Positions 1 to 10,818 of a stretch of DNA of 64,000 nucleotides are shown here, one piece after another. Both the position numbers and the translations under genes were made by a program. How positions within the stretch are numbered: position 1 is the stretch's first letter; each line of letters starts with the position of its first letter. The stretch is from the NCBI RefSeq assembly GCF_900157385.1, contig NZ_LT717700.1:1015818-1079817 (forward strand), in the 5' to 3' direction. The DNA is from Mycobacterium terramassiliense (lineage in GTDB: Bacteria > Actinomycetota > Actinomycetes > Mycobacteriales > Mycobacteriaceae). The notes beneath the pieces are model-generated. The model searched no databases and was not told the origin of the DNA. It saw only the letters and a list, made by a program, of their open reading frames with translations.

Positions 1-171
1 ACCAACGGCCCCACCTCCGCGGGCACCATGGGCGCCGCGGCCGTGTTGCCCTCGACGAAAGACACCCTCACCAACATCGGATCCTCGACGGCGCTCGCGT
101 TCACCGTCGAACCGGGCAACGGATCGTCGCGCCCGACCACCCCGATCCTGGCCGAGCTGCCCCTGAGTTAG
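1..171 (+). CDS. rskA: Anti-sigma-K factor RskA, C-terminal fragment (5' end outside window)
   Basis: Frame 1 is open from the first base to a TAG at 169-171 and encodes the last 56 residues of a protein. The stretch around [11 protein letters not shown] and the ending ILAELPLS resemble what I remember of the extracytoplasmic C-terminus of M. tuberculosis RskA. RskA is a membrane-anchored anti-sigma factor that holds SigK, the activator of the mpt70/mpt83 antigen genes, inactive. The anti-sigma and transmembrane parts lie outside the window. The next gene converges on it and the two stop codons overlap. The synteny that follows (DinB protein, PPE10, groEL2) supports the call. Confidence 0.82.
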   Translation, partial: TNGPTSAGTMGAAAVLPSTKDTLTNIGSSTALAFTVEPGNGSSRPTTPILAELPLS

Positions 172-1022
172 GCCTTCTTCGTGAGGCCGCCCAGGATCGC
201 GACCAGCACGCCCAGCCCCACCAGCGCGGCGCCCGCGACCAGCGTCACGTCGAGCCAGTGCCGCAGGCCTGCCTCGGCGTGGGCGACCATCACCTCGGCG
301 ACCTGGCGGATGTCCCCGGTGGTGCGGTTGAGCGCGTCGCCGACGTAGCGGCGACCCGCCTCGATGCCCGCCCATCCCGCCGCGCCGACCAGCAGCGCCG
401 CGATCCCGAGGCTGGCCAGGGCCTTGCCGCGCCGCCGCGCGGCCGCCAGCGTCAGCAGCCCGAACAGGCCGCTCAGGGCCGCCGCGCCGGCGCTGACCCA
501 CGGGCCCCAGGCCGCCAGCCGGCTCAGCCTGCCCTCCCGCAGCGACGGTGGCATCGACACCGCGACCGGGACGGTCAGGTCCGCGGGCACCGCGACGTTG
601 TGGCTGCTCAGCACCTGCCGGAACGAGTCGTCGTTGAGCATCGGGGCCACGTCGATGACCCACTGATCGCCGTTCTGGCCCGGCCGCGGGTCGGTGAACA
701 ACCAGGCGTGGGCGGCCCGGTTCGCCCGGGCGAACAGCGGCGGGAACTCACGCCCCGCGGTGAAGGCGTTGGCGACGTCGCGCACCCGCGCGCTGTCCAC
801 CGGGTAGCGGCCGGCGCCCTGCTCGGCGATGAGCGCCATCGCCCGCGTGGTGAGTTCGCCCGCCATCGCCGACTGCAGGGCGGGGTCGCCCGCGGCCTGC
901 TGCGCGAGGGCGGCGTAGCCGTCCTCGCTGACGACGTTGCGCTGCGCCCAGGCCGCGGGAATCGCGACGGCCAGCGCAACCGTGGTGGCCAGCCACAAGG
1001 CAACGGTGGCCGCGAATCGCAC
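168..1022 (-). CDS. Multi-pass membrane protein of unknown function
   Basis: 284 residues from a GTG start with an AAGG-like site just upstream. I do not recognise a named family. An N-terminal hydrophobic stretch (residues about 5-26) may be a signal anchor. A polar, probably extracytoplasmic region of about 130 residues follows, then three hydrophobic segments near residues 172-195, 200-220 and 255-280, ending in KKA. It starts 10 bases after the DinB-family stop, so it is probably the last gene of a VOC-DinB-membrane operon. Its 3' end overlaps the rskA stop from the opposite strand. The topology suggests an envelope protein; any link to RskA is only positional. Confidence 0.75.
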   Translation of the reverse strand: MRFAATVALWLATTVALAVAIPAAWAQRNVVSEDGYAALAQQAAGDPALQSAMAGELTTRAMALIAEQGAGRYPVDSARVRDVANAFTAGREFPPLFARANRAAHAWLFTDPRPGQNGDQWVIDVAPMLNDDSFRQVLSSHNVAVPADLTVPVAVSMPPSLREGRLSRLAAWGPWVSAGAAALSGLFGLLTLAAARRRGKALASLGIAALLVGAAGWAGIEAGRRYVGDALNRTTGDIRQVAEVMVAHAEAGLRHWLDVTLVAGAALVGLGVLVAILGGLTKKA

Positions 1023-1032
1023 GCCTTAGAAC

Positions 1033-1545
1033 CTACTGAATCCCCCGCACGTACGCGGCCTGGCCGAGGTGCTGGGCGCAGTCGTCGATGATGCTCACCA
1101 GCCGCGCGCTGGCCGTCACGGGCGGGTCCCAGTTGGTGTCGACGACGCGGCCCAGCTCGTCGGCCGTCACGCTGGCGATGTATTCGAGGGTCAGCTTGTG
1201 CACCGCGTGGTAGTAGCCGGACAGCAGCTCGGCGGGGGCCTTCACCTTCGCCACCTCGTCGGGGCCGTGCCCGTACCCGGTGTCGTTGCGCGGCAGGTCC
1301 AACCCGAACCGATCCACCCACCCGTCGCGGGTCCACACCTGCTCCACACCGGCCACCTGGGCAAGCTGGATGTCCTGCACTCGCGCGCTGTGCCAGATCA
1401 GCCAGGCGATGCTGTTGGCGTTGGGGGCCGGGCGGTAGTTGGACACTTCGTCGGTCAGCCCGTCGGCGAGCTCGTCGACGTGTTCGATCAACCGGGTGAA
1501 CGCGTCGCGAAGCAGTTCCTGAGTTGCAGCGTCAGCGTCGGCCAT
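1033..1545 (-). CDS. DinB-superfamily (DUF664-like) protein
   Basis: 170 residues starting MADADAATQELL, the expected size for a DinB-like four-helix bundle. Histidines that could form the usual metal triad are visible: one in the IWHSARVQD segment (about residue 50) and one near the C-terminus in DDCAQHLGQAAYVRG. The protein matches the size and position of M. tuberculosis Rv0443. Many relatives act as thiol-dependent (mycothiol or bacillithiol) transferases, but the substrate cannot be read from sequence. The ATG at 1545 was chosen because upstream sequence in frame belongs to the neighbouring gene. The VOC gene ends 10 bases upstream and the membrane protein starts 10 bases downstream. Confidence 0.82.
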   Translation of the reverse strand: MADADAATQELLRDAFTRLIEHVDELADGLTDEVSNYRPAPNANSIAWLIWHSARVQDIQLAQVAGVEQVWTRDGWVDRFGLDLPRNDTGYGHGPDEVAKVKAPAELLSGYYHAVHKLTLEYIASVTADELGRVVDTNWDPPVTASARLVSIIDDCAQHLGQAAYVRGIQ

Positions 1546-1555
1546 GTCACCGACA

Positions 1556-1927
1556 TTACGGCCCCCCGTGCCACACCGCCTCGACGTTGTTGCCGTCGGG
1601 ATCGCGGACGAAGGCCCCGAAATACCCGGGGTGATATTCGGGCCAGAGCCGCGGCACGTGCAACGACGCGGCGCCCAGCCGCACGGCCGTCTCGTGAAAG
1701 GCGCGCACCGCGCCTTCGTCGGCGGCCTCGAAGGCCAGGTGCACCTCGCGGGCGGGACCCATGCCCGACCCATCCGCGATCCAGAATGACGGTTTGCCGT
1801 CGCGGCCGTACCCGATGGCGCGGCCGAAATCCATTTGCCGCGAAAAACCCAGCACTCCCAGCACGTTGTCGTAAAAATTCTGCGATTTCGGATAATCGGC
1901 GCAATTGATTCCGATGTGGTCGATCAC
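1556..1927 (-). CDS. VOC-family (glyoxalase/dioxygenase fold) protein
   Basis: About 123 residues forming a single vicinal-oxygen-chelate unit. It begins VIDHIGINCADYPKS and ends with the typical DPDGNNVEAVWH. Candidate metal ligands are the His of DHIGI, the His of EVHLAFEA and the Glu of NNVEAVWH. I chose the GTG at 1927 because an AGGA lies 8 bases upstream and the protein then begins where the family begins; an ATG at 1951 would add eight residues. It heads the short operon with the DinB and membrane proteins and diverges from the amidohydrolase. The VOC-DinB pairing suggests small-molecule or thiol-adduct detoxification, which is inference. Confidence 0.8.
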   Translation of the reverse strand: MIDHIGINCADYPKSQNFYDNVLGVLGFSRQMDFGRAIGYGRDGKPSFWIADGSGMGPAREVHLAFEAADEGAVRAFHETAVRLGAASLHVPRLWPEYHPGYFGAFVRDPDGNNVEAVWHGGP

Positions 1928-1974
1928 GGAAGTGATCCTGGCACGACACACCGGCGCGGTCGTAGATTATTTAG

Positions 1975-3705
1975 ATGACCTACGACCTGATCATCCGCAA
2001 TGGCACCATCGTCGACGGGCTGGGGGGTGAGCCGTACGTCGGCGACGTCGCGGTGCGAGACGGCGTGATCGAGTCGGTCGGCTCCGTCAACGGGGACGGC
2101 GCACGCCGGGAGATCGACGCCACGGGGCTGCTGGTCACGCCCGGATTCGTCGACCTGCACACCCACTACGACGGCCAGGCCATCTGGTCGGAGCGCCTGA
2201 CGCCCTCGTCGGCGCATGGCGTGACCACGGTGGTGGTGGGCAACTGCGGCGTCGGCTTCGCCCCTTGCCGCCAGTCCGATCACGACGTGCTCGTGGACGT
2301 CATGGCCGGCGTCGAGGACATACCCGGCGTCGTCATGACCGACGGCCTGCCCTGGACCTGGGAAACCTTCCCGGAATACATGGACGCGCTGGAGGCGGGC
2401 AAACGCGACATCGACGTGGCGGCCTACCTGCCCCACTCGCCGCTGCGGGTGTACGTGATGGGCCAGCGCGGCGCCGACCGCGAGCCCGCCACCCCCGAGG
2501 ACCTCGCCGAGATGCGGGCGCTGGCCAAGGAGGCGATCGAGGTGGGCGCGCTGGGCTTCGCGTCGTCGCGGCTGACGATCCACAAGACCGAAAGCGGGTC
2601 GCCGATACCGAGTTACGACGCCGCCCGCGAGGAGATCGAGGAGATCGCCAAAGGTGTCGTGGACGCCGGCGGCGGGCTGCTGCAATTCGTGCCGGACATT
2701 CCCGCCGGCGGCTACCAGCCGGTCCTGCAAACCGTGTTCGATGTGGCCGAGGACTTGGACCTGCCGGTCACGTTCACCCTGGTCGTCGCCAACTCCGGGG
2801 ACCCGACGTGGGAGGACGCCATCACGATGATCGAGAAGGCCAACGCGGCGGGCGGCGACATCACCGCGCAGCTGCTGCCGCGCCCGATCGGGCTGATCAT
2901 CGGGCTGCAGCTCAGCGCCAACCCGTTCGTGCTGTACCCCAGCTACCGCGAGATCGCGCACCTGCCACTGGAAGAGCGCGTGGCCGAGATGCGCAAGCCC
3001 GAGGTCCGCGCCCGGATCCTGGCCGACAAGCCCGGCGTCGGTCACCCGATCCTGTACGTGGCGCAGATGTGGGACTGGATCTACCCGCTGGGCGACGAGC
3101 CGAACTACGAGCCGGACCCGTCGACCAGCATCGGGGCCCGCGCCCGGGCCCGCGGGGTGAATCCGATGGAGGAGGCCTACGACCGGCTGCTCGACGACGA
3201 CGGCCGCGCCATGCTGTTGGTCGCGACCAGCAATCTGCAGAACAACTCGCTGGACACCGTGGGTAAGTTGCTGCACCGCGACGACGTGGTGCTCGGGCTC
3301 GGCGATGGCGGCGCCCACTACGGGATGATCTGCGACGCCAGCTACTCGACGTACTTCCTGGCGCACTGGGCGCGGGATCGCAGGTCCGGCAGGTTCACCG
3401 TGGCCGAGGCCGTGCGCGAGCTCACCTCCGTGCCCGCGCGGGTGGCCGGGCTGGGCGACCGCGGCCGCATCGCCGCCGGATACAAGGCCGACCTCAACGT
3501 CATCGACCACGGCGCCCTGCGGCTGCACAAGCCGGTGATCCGTCACGATCTGCCCGCCGGCGGGCGCCGCCTGGATCAGACCGCCGAAGGATATGTGACA
3601 ACGATCGTTTCCGGGGTAATAATTGCTGAAAATGGCGTTCCGACCGAGGCGCGTCCAGGCAAGTTGGTCCGCGGGCGAAAGCCCATGCCAGTACCTGGTC
3701 GATAA
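1975..3705 (+). CDS. N-acyl-D-amino-acid deacylase / D-aminoacylase-like amidohydrolase
   Basis: 576 residues, the usual length for this branch of the amidohydrolase superfamily. The N-terminal beta domain reads YDLIIRNGTIVDGLG. The first metal-binding motif is DLHTHYDGQ (near residue 60), and a conserved GNCGVGFAP segment follows. A further His-bearing segment is RLTIHKTES, and GLGDGGAHYGMICDAS near residue 440 carries the late Asp/His residues. The C-terminus returns to the small beta domain (GYKADLNVID). Relatives release D-amino acids from N-acyl forms; substrate is not predictable here. It is divergent from the VOC operon and ends 38 bases before PPE10. It is not part of the M. tuberculosis order I remember, so it is probably a lineage-specific gain or loss. 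Confidence 0.85.
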   Translation: MTYDLIIRNGTIVDGLGGEPYVGDVAVRDGVIESVGSVNGDGARREIDATGLLVTPGFVDLHTHYDGQAIWSERLTPSSAHGVTTVVVGNCGVGFAPCRQSDHDVLVDVMAGVEDIPGVVMTDGLPWTWETFPEYMDALEAGKRDIDVAAYLPHSPLRVYVMGQRGADREPATPEDLAEMRALAKEAIEVGALGFASSRLTIHKTESGSPIPSYDAAREEIEEIAKGVVDAGGGLLQFVPDIPAGGYQPVLQTVFDVAEDLDLPVTFTLVVANSGDPTWEDAITMIEKANAAGGDITAQLLPRPIGLIIGLQLSANPFVLYPSYREIAHLPLEERVAEMRKPEVRARILADKPGVGHPILYVAQMWDWIYPLGDEPNYEPDPSTSIGARARARGVNPMEEAYDRLLDDDGRAMLLVATSNLQNNSLDTVGKLLHRDDVVLGLGDGGAHYGMICDASYSTYFLAHWARDRRSGRFTVAEAVRELTSVPARVAGLGDRGRIAAGYKADLNVIDHGALRLHKPVIRHDLPAGGRRLDQTAEGYVTTIVSGVIIAENGVPTEARPGKLVRGRKPMPVPGR

Positions 3706-3743
3706 CGCCACGAAGGGCGGCCCTTCCCAGTTAAGTTGGGTCA

Positions 3744-5144
3744 GTGACGAGCCCGCATTTTGCGTGGTTGCCGCCTGAAATCAACTCGGCACTAATTTTT
3801 GCCGGGCCGGGTGCGGCGCCGCTGCTTGCTGCGGCCGAAGCCTGGGATGGGTTGGCCGAGGATCTGGCGTCGTCAGCGTCGTCGTTCTTTTCGGTGACGT
3901 CCGATCTGGCCAACGGTTCGTGGCAGGGCGCGTCGGCGGCGGCGATGATGGCCGTCGCGACCCAGTACGTGGGCTGGCTGAGCGCGGCCGCGGCCCAGGC
4001 CGAGGCGGCATCGAGCCAGGCCGCGGCCATCGCGGCCGCCTTCGAATCCGCGGTGGCGGCCACCGTGCAGCCCGCGGTGGTGGCCGCCAACCGCGCCCTG
4101 GTGAAGGCGTTGGCATCGACGAACTGGTTCGGCTTCAACGTCCCGGCGATCATGGACACGGAGGCCGCCTACGAGGCGATGTGGGCGGCCGACGTGGCCG
4201 CGATGTTCGGTTACCACGCCGACGCGTCGGCGGCGGCCGCGCAATTGGCGCCCTGGCAACAGGTCCTGCAAAAGCTTGGATTCACCTTCAACAACGGCAA
4301 AATTGGTTTCGGTCCAATTTCGATGGGCAATTCCAACGTCGGTTTCGGAAACAGCGGCAACTTAAATGTCGGCTCCGGAAATTCGGGGAACAACAACCTG
4401 GGCTTGGGGAACCTCGGTAATAACAACTTTGGCTTTGGTAACAGTGGTAACAACGACTTCGGGATCGGGCTGACCGGCAACAATCAGATCGGCTTCGGCG
4501 GCTTCAACTCCGGCACCGGCAACATCGGGTTCTTCAACTCAGGCAGCAATAACATCGGCTTCTTCAACTCCGGCACCGGAAACTTCGGCGTCGGAAACTC
4601 GGGCGTGTCCAACACCGGCCTCTTGAACTCGGGTGCGGTCAACGCGGGCTTTTTCAACAGCGGCAACGCCAACACGGGCATTTTCATGGACGGCGCGGCC
4701 GCCCACGGCGCCCAGGATGCGGCTGTGCTCAACTCCGGCAACTACATGACGGGCGGCGTCGGGGCGGCCAACCTCAGCTCGAGCCTGCTCAACTCGGCCG
4801 CGACCACCGGCGGCCTCAACGCGAGCCTGTCGAACGCGGCGATGCTCAACCCGGCCAGCGCGGCCATGGCGGCCCCGGGCGACACGAGCGCCCTGGTCGG
4901 CGGCATTCAATCGGGCGGCGCGAACGCCGTCGCCGGTGCCGCGGCCGGCCCCACCCCCACCCCGCCGGCCCTGCGGACCACGACGGCCCCCGCGGGTTTC
5001 TTCGCCACCAGCGGCGCGGAGGAGGGCGTGCGGAACCTGGCCGCGCGGGAGTCGGGCATACCCAACTCGAACTTCTTCAACAAGGGCGACCGCCCGCCCG
5101 GCCTGCCCGAGCCGGGCATCGGCGACCCGGTCATCCCCGACTAG
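3744..5144 (+). CDS. PPE10: PPE-family protein with MPTR repeats, PPE10 orthologue
   Basis: 466 residues from a GTG start. The N-terminal PPE domain (about 1-180) shows FAWLPPEINSA with the Pro-Pro-Glu at residues 10-12 and the WQG turn (NGSWQGAS) typical of type VII secretion substrates. Residues about 185-330 consist of degenerate NxGxGNxG / NSGxxNxGFFNSG pentapeptide repeats, the MPTR signature. A low-complexity Ala/Pro tail ends in PGIGDPVIPD. Position two genes from groEL2 and next to the Rv0443 homologue supports orthology with PPE10 (Rv0442c), an ESX-5-associated capsule protein in other mycobacteria. The gene is followed 6 bases after its stop by a tandem repeat array. Repeat number may vary between strains. 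Confidence 0.88.
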   Translation: MTSPHFAWLPPEINSALIFAGPGAAPLLAAAEAWDGLAEDLASSASSFFSVTSDLANGSWQGASAAAMMAVATQYVGWLSAAAAQAEAASSQAAAIAAAFESAVAATVQPAVVAANRALVKALASTNWFGFNVPAIMDTEAAYEAMWAADVAAMFGYHADASAAAAQLAPWQQVLQKLGFTFNNGKIGFGPISMGNSNVGFGNSGNLNVGSGNSGNNNLGLGNLGNNNFGFGNSGNNDFGIGLTGNNQIGFGGFNSGTGNIGFFNSGSNNIGFFNSGTGNFGVGNSGVSNTGLLNSGAVNAGFFNSGNANTGIFMDGAAAHGAQDAAVLNSGNYMTGGVGAANLSSSLLNSAATTGGLNASLSNAAMLNPASAAMAAPGDTSALVGGIQSGGANAVAGAAAGPTPTPPALRTTTAPAGFFATSGAEEGVRNLAARESGIPNSNFFNKGDRPPGLPEPGIGDPVIPD

Positions 5145-5150
5145 CCCAAC

Positions 5151-5471
5151 GGTGGCAACCCGCTGCGCCCGGCTCCGCCGCGCTTGCGATCGCCACTGGC
5201 CCCACGGTGCCGACCCGCTGCGCCCGGCTACGCCGCGCTCGCGATCGCCACTGGCCCCACGGTGCCGACCCGCTGCGCCCGGCTGCGCCGCGCTCGCGAT
5301 CGCCACTGGCCCCACGGTGGCGACCCGCTGCGCCCGGCTACGCCGCGCTTGCGATCGCCACTGGCCCCACGGTGGCAACCCGCTGCGCCCGGCTACGCCG
5401 CGCTTGCGATCGCCACTGGCCCCACGGTGGCAACCCGCTGCGCCCGGCTACGCCGCGCTTGCGATCGCCAC
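5151..5471. repeat. 55-bp tandem repeat (VNTR-like), five full copies plus one partial
   Basis: Units begin at 5151, 5206, 5261, 5316, 5371 and 5426, exactly 55 bases apart; the last is cut after about 46 bases. Each unit runs from GGTGGCAACCCGCTGCGCCC through CGCGCTTGCGATCGCCACTG. Copies differ at only a few sites (for example GGTGCC versus GGTGGC). Each carries the palindrome GCGATCGC or a close variant. Because 55 is not a multiple of three, open frames through the array shift frame at every copy and are not genes. The array fills the gap between PPE10 and the PNPOx-like gene. Related single units lie at 28277 and 34550. Confidence 0.95.
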
Positions 5472-5491
5472 GAGCGGCCTAGTCTGAACGC

Positions 5492-5881
5492 ATGCGCACC
5501 AAGAAGAAGGTGGACCTTGAGCGGCTCGCCGCCGCGCTCCCGGACTTTCCGTTTGCATACCTGATCACGGTCGGCGACGACCATCGACCCCACACGGTGA
5601 CCGTCGAGCCGCGAATGGACGAGGCCACTCTCGACGTCGGCCTCATCGGCGGGCGCACGCGGGAGAATCTGGCCCGGCGCGGCGAAGTCACCCTCCTGTG
5701 GCCCCCGCGCGAGCCCGGCGGCTACTCGCTGATCGTCGACGGCAGGGCCGAAGTGACAGACGCGCCCGGCGAGACCGTCCGCTTGGGCGTCGTGCCGGAG
5801 CGCGCGCTGCTGCACCGCGAAGCCGACTCCCCCAGCGCCGCCAAAGGGTGCCTGCACGACTGCGTGGTGTTCTCGCTGTGA
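5492..5881 (+). CDS. Pyridoxamine-5'-phosphate-oxidase-like split-barrel protein
   Basis: 129 residues beginning [20 protein letters not shown]. The segment [19 protein letters not shown] has the beta-hairpin pattern of the flavin/F420-binding split barrel, followed by [17 protein letters not shown] and a second-half strand [10 protein letters not shown]. Length fits the small single-domain members. Position between PPE10 and groEL2 suggests it corresponds to Rv0441c. Members bind FMN, F420 or heme; the cofactor cannot be settled here. The downstream gene starts at a GTG overlapping this stop codon (GTGA), so the two are probably translationally coupled. Confidence 0.75.
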   Translation: MRTKKKVDLERLAAALPDFPFAYLITVGDDHRPHTVTVEPRMDEATLDVGLIGGRTRENLARRGEVTLLWPPREPGGYSLIVDGRAEVTDAPGETVRLGVVPERALLHREADSPSAAKGCLHDCVVFSL

Positions 5882-6453
5882 GCCGCGTCGCGCCACTCGC
5901 CCCGCCGTGGAGCGAGGAAGACGCCACCGGCATCAACAGCTGGGGTCACCCGGACCGCACCTACGAGCCGCTGCTTCTGGTGCGTTGCCTGCAACGCCAT
6001 CCGGCGCTCGCGAGCCGGCTGCGCAAGCTCGGCGAATCACTCTATGTCGCAGCGCTTTTGCCGCCGCGGACCCGCACCATCGCCATCCTGCGCACCTGCG
6101 CACTGGTCGGCTGCCGGTACGAGTGGGGCGGGCAGGCGGCGTTCTGGGGCCCGATCGCGGGCGTCAGCGACGACGAGTGCGACGCCCTGGTCACGGGCGG
6201 CGCGGACGACCCGCGGTGGAGCCCGGCCGAGCGGACGCTGATCGAGGCGGTGGACGAACTGGAACGCACCGGCTCGTGGTCGGAGCCGACCTGGGCGGCG
6301 CTCGGGCGCGACCTGGACGACGAGCAGCGGATCGAACTGCTGACCGCCGTCGGCTGGTACCGCACGATCTGCACGCTGTGCAACGCGCTCGCGCTGCCGG
6401 TGGAAGGTTGGATGCGGCGCTGGCCCTCAGCGGGCCGACCGGTCCCCGCCTAA
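5878..6453 (+). CDS. Carboxymuconolactone decarboxylase / AhpD-like family protein
   Basis: 191 residues from a GTG that overlaps the previous stop. The central segment [25 protein letters not shown] is the all-helical AhpD/CMD pattern. One cysteine of the usual CxxC is replaced (GCRYEWGG), as in the non-peroxidase members, so a true AhpD-type disulfide reductase role is unlikely. The ends [17 protein letters not shown] and [12 protein letters not shown] are typical of mycobacterial members of unknown substrate. It forms a two-gene unit with the PNPOx-like protein. Its last 27 bases overlap the convergent SDR gene. Confidence 0.8.
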   Translation: MSRVAPLAPPWSEEDATGINSWGHPDRTYEPLLLVRCLQRHPALASRLRKLGESLYVAALLPPRTRTIAILRTCALVGCRYEWGGQAAFWGPIAGVSDDECDALVTGGADDPRWSPAERTLIEAVDELERTGSWSEPTWAALGRDLDDEQRIELLTAVGWYRTICTLCNALALPVEGWMRRWPSAGRPVPA

Positions 6454-7263
6454 GTCCCTTTTCAGGCCCGGATGCTGGTTCTTCAGCAGCGGCAACAGCA
6501 CCCGTCGCGGCAGGAACTGGAACAGCCGCGTGGACAGCTGGCTCGGCAGCCCGGCGATCACCGTGCCGCGGTCGTGCTCCAGCGCGTCGACCCCGACGCG
6601 CGCCACGTCGCGCGACGGCATCCACAGGAACTTCGGGAACGCGTCGGCAAAGGTCCGCTCATCCATCCCCGCGTTTTTCAGGAACTCGGTGCGCACCGGG
6701 CCCGGGCACAGCAGCGCGACGGTGACGCCGGTGCCGGCCAGCTCGCCGCGCACCCCCTCGGTGTAGGTCCTCACGAACGCCTTGGTGGCGGCGTAGCCGG
6801 CTTGCCCCGGGAAGGGGTGGTAGCCCGCGGTGGATCCGAGGTTGAGGATGGCGCCGCGTCCGCGCGGCACCATCTGCTGCACGGCCCGGGTGGTGAGGTC
6901 GATGACGGCCTCGACGTTGACCCGCACCTGGGCGATCTCGTCGTCGACTCGCGTTTTCGTCACCGACCCGATGGTGCCGATGCCGGCGTTGTTGACCAGG
7001 ACGTCGACGGTCAACCCGCGGCGCTCGACCTCGTCGAGGAGGCCGGCGCGGGCCGCCGCGTCGGCGACATCGCAGGCGATCACCTCGACGCGCACGACGC
7101 CGGCGAGTTCGTCGGCCAGCTCGCGCAGCCGGTCTTCGCGGCGGGCGACGAGCGTGACGCCGTGGCCGCGGCCGGCCAGCTCCCGGGCGATGTCGGCGCC
7201 GATGCCCGACGACGCCCCGGTCACGACGGCGGTACCGGTGGGTGAGGGAGTCGGGAGGGCCAC
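6427..7263 (-). CDS. Short-chain dehydrogenase/reductase (classical SDR)
   Basis: 278 residues. The NAD(P)-binding TGASSGIG lies at about residues 15-22, with an Arg-rich end of the second strand (ARREDR) that favours NADP. NNAG is at about 92-95, the catalytic Ser lies in LNLGSTAGYHP and the Tyr/Lys pair in YAATKAF, so the active site is complete. The C-terminus [17 protein letters not shown] suggests membrane association. Similar enzymes reduce keto-lipids in mycobacteria; the substrate is unknown. It is convergent with the CMD-like gene and overlaps it by 27 bases. A 64-bp palindromic repeat lies upstream, between it and the groEL2 terminator. Confidence 0.85.
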   Translation of the reverse strand: MALPTPSPTGTAVVTGASSGIGADIARELAGRGHGVTLVARREDRLRELADELAGVVRVEVIACDVADAAARAGLLDEVERRGLTVDVLVNNAGIGTIGSVTKTRVDDEIAQVRVNVEAVIDLTTRAVQQMVPRGRGAILNLGSTAGYHPFPGQAGYAATKAFVRTYTEGVRGELAGTGVTVALLCPGPVRTEFLKNAGMDERTFADAFPKFLWMPSRDVARVGVDALEHDRGTVIAGLPSQLSTRLFQFLPRRVLLPLLKNQHPGLKRDLGGDRSAR

Positions 7264-7290
7264 GCGGTTAAACGTACAAGGCGGCCCTGC

Positions 7291-7354
7291 GCGCCGAACG
7301 TGAAGCCAGGGCGGAGGAATCGCCGAAATCCCGCCCTGAGCTCACGCTCGGCGC
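7291..7354. repeat. 64-bp nested palindromic element (copy 1)
   Basis: Outer arms GCGCCGAACGTGA (7291-7303) and TCACGCTCGGCGC (7342-7354) are inverted with one mismatch. Inner arms CAGGGCGG (7307-7314) and CCGCCCTG (7331-7338) are perfect. Related copies lie at 62061 and 63034. It can form a long hairpin and sits between the groEL2 terminator and the SDR start. It may be a dispersed repeat rather than a simple terminator, because another copy lies in a divergent promoter region. Confidence 0.75.
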
Positions 7355-7355
7355 A

Positions 7356-7390
7356 CGAAAAAGCCCGGCCTGCAACGCAGACCGGGCTTT
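7356..7390 (-). terminator. Rho-independent terminator of groEL2
   Basis: Read on the minus strand, AAAGCCCGG (complement of 7382-7390) pairs with CCGGGCTTT (complement of 7360-7368) across a 13-base loop. It is followed by further T residues and begins 12 bases after the groEL2 stop. A clear stem plus T-tract is uncommon in mycobacteria, so this is a good candidate. Confidence 0.8.
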
Positions 7391-7402
7391 CTCATTGACT
7401 TG

Positions 7403-9785
<2,383 letters not shown>

Positions 9786-9803
9786 CTGTTCACCACCTAG
9801 GAG

Positions 9804-9863
9804 TTGACAAAGCGGGGCGCGCGTTCCGTATAGTGGGCAACAACCGGAGCGCTCGCCCCGTTT
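9804..9863 (+). promoter_or_regulatory. Putative promoter and TetR operator for the SDR-cupin operon
   Basis: TTGACA at 9804-9809 and TATAGT at 9829-9834 resemble -35 and -10 boxes, though the 19-base spacer is long. AAGCGGGGCG (9810-9819) lies in the spacer. CGCCCCGTTT (9854-9863) is its inverted partner with one mismatch, and the palindrome GAGCGCTC lies next to the latter. This arrangement would suit repression by the divergent TetR protein. Binding is inferred. Confidence 0.5.
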
Positions 9864-9888
9864 ACTCTACTAGTTCGAGGAGCCAGCC

Positions 9889-10800
9889 ATGGCCAAGTGG
9901 ACCACCGCGGACATTCCCGACCAGACCGGTCGCGTCGCCGTCATCACCGGAGCCAACACCGGCCTCGGCTACGAGACCGCGCTGGCGCTCGCCGACCACG
10001 GCGCCCACGTGGTGCTGGCGGTGCGCAACCTGGACAAGGGCAAGGACGCCGCGGCCCGGATCACCGCGCACAGCCCCCACGCCGACGTCGCGCTGCAGGA
10101 GCTGGACCTGACGTCGCTGGAGTCCATTCGCGCCGCGGCCGAGCAGCTGCGCTCCGCGCACGACCGCATCGACCTGCTGATCAACAACGCGGGCGTGATG
10201 TGGACGCCGAAGTCCACCACCAAGGACGGCTTCGAGCTGCAATTCGGCACCAACCACCTCGGCCACTTCGCCTTCACCGGGCTGCTGCTGGACCGGCTGC
10301 TGCCGGTCGCCGGCTCCAGGGTCGTGACCGTCAGCAGCATGGGCCACCGCATCCGCGCCGACATCCACTTCGACGACCTGCAGTGGGAACGCGGCTACAG
10401 CCGCGTGGGCGCCTACGGGCAGTCCAAGCTCGCCAACCTGTTGTTCACCTACGAACTGCAGCGCCGGCTCGCGCCACACGGAACGACGATCGCCGCGGCC
10501 GCGCACCCCGGCGGTTCGCGGACCGAGCTCGTCCGCAACCTGCCCGCGCCGGTCCTGCGCTTCGCGTCCGCGCTGATGCCGCTGTTCCAGGGCCCGGACA
10601 TGGGCGCCCTGCCGACGCTGCGCGCCGCGACCGACCCCGGCGTGCTCGGCGGCCAGTACTACGGCCCCGACGGGTTCGCCGAGCAGCGCGGCTACCCGAA
10701 ACTCGTTGCGTCCAGCGAGAAGTCGCACGACGTCGCGACGCAGCGCCGGCTGTGGGCGGTCTCCGAGGAGCTCACCGGGGTGGCCTATCCCGTCGACTGA
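9889..10800 (+). CDS. Short-chain dehydrogenase (Rv0439c-like, protochlorophyllide-reductase/WW-domain type)
   Basis: 303 residues from an ATG with GAGGAG about 10 bases upstream. TGANTGLG is at about residues 24-31, NNAGVMWTP near 100, the catalytic Ser in VTVSSMGHR near 147 and YGQSKLANL near 180, a complete extended-type SDR active site. The sequence pattern (NTGLGYETALALADHGAHVVLAV, then GTNHLGHF) is that of the retinol-dehydrogenase-like family common in mycobacteria, and locus order supports the Rv0439c orthologue. It starts an operon with a cupin gene 18 bases downstream and is probably controlled by the divergent TetR. The substrate is unknown. Confidence 0.88.
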   Translation: MAKWTTADIPDQTGRVAVITGANTGLGYETALALADHGAHVVLAVRNLDKGKDAAARITAHSPHADVALQELDLTSLESIRAAAEQLRSAHDRIDLLINNAGVMWTPKSTTKDGFELQFGTNHLGHFAFTGLLLDRLLPVAGSRVVTVSSMGHRIRADIHFDDLQWERGYSRVGAYGQSKLANLLFTYELQRRLAPHGTTIAAAAHPGGSRTELVRNLPAPVLRFASALMPLFQGPDMGALPTLRAATDPGVLGGQYYGPDGFAEQRGYPKLVASSEKSHDVATQRRLWAVSEELTGVAYPVD

Positions 10801-10818
10801 CGGGGTAACACTAAAGGC

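Noticed and set aside
1924..3711. 595-residue minus-strand frame
   Set aside because: Antisense shadow of the amidohydrolase; His/Val/Gln-rich composition without any domain.
5151..5471. CRISPR array
   Set aside because: Units are adjacent and nearly identical throughout, with no unique spacers and no cas genes.
4936..5564. Overlapping plus-strand frames rich in RCARLRRA-type repeats
   Set aside because: They are readings of the 55-bp array; the period is not a multiple of three, so the same peptide appears in different frames.
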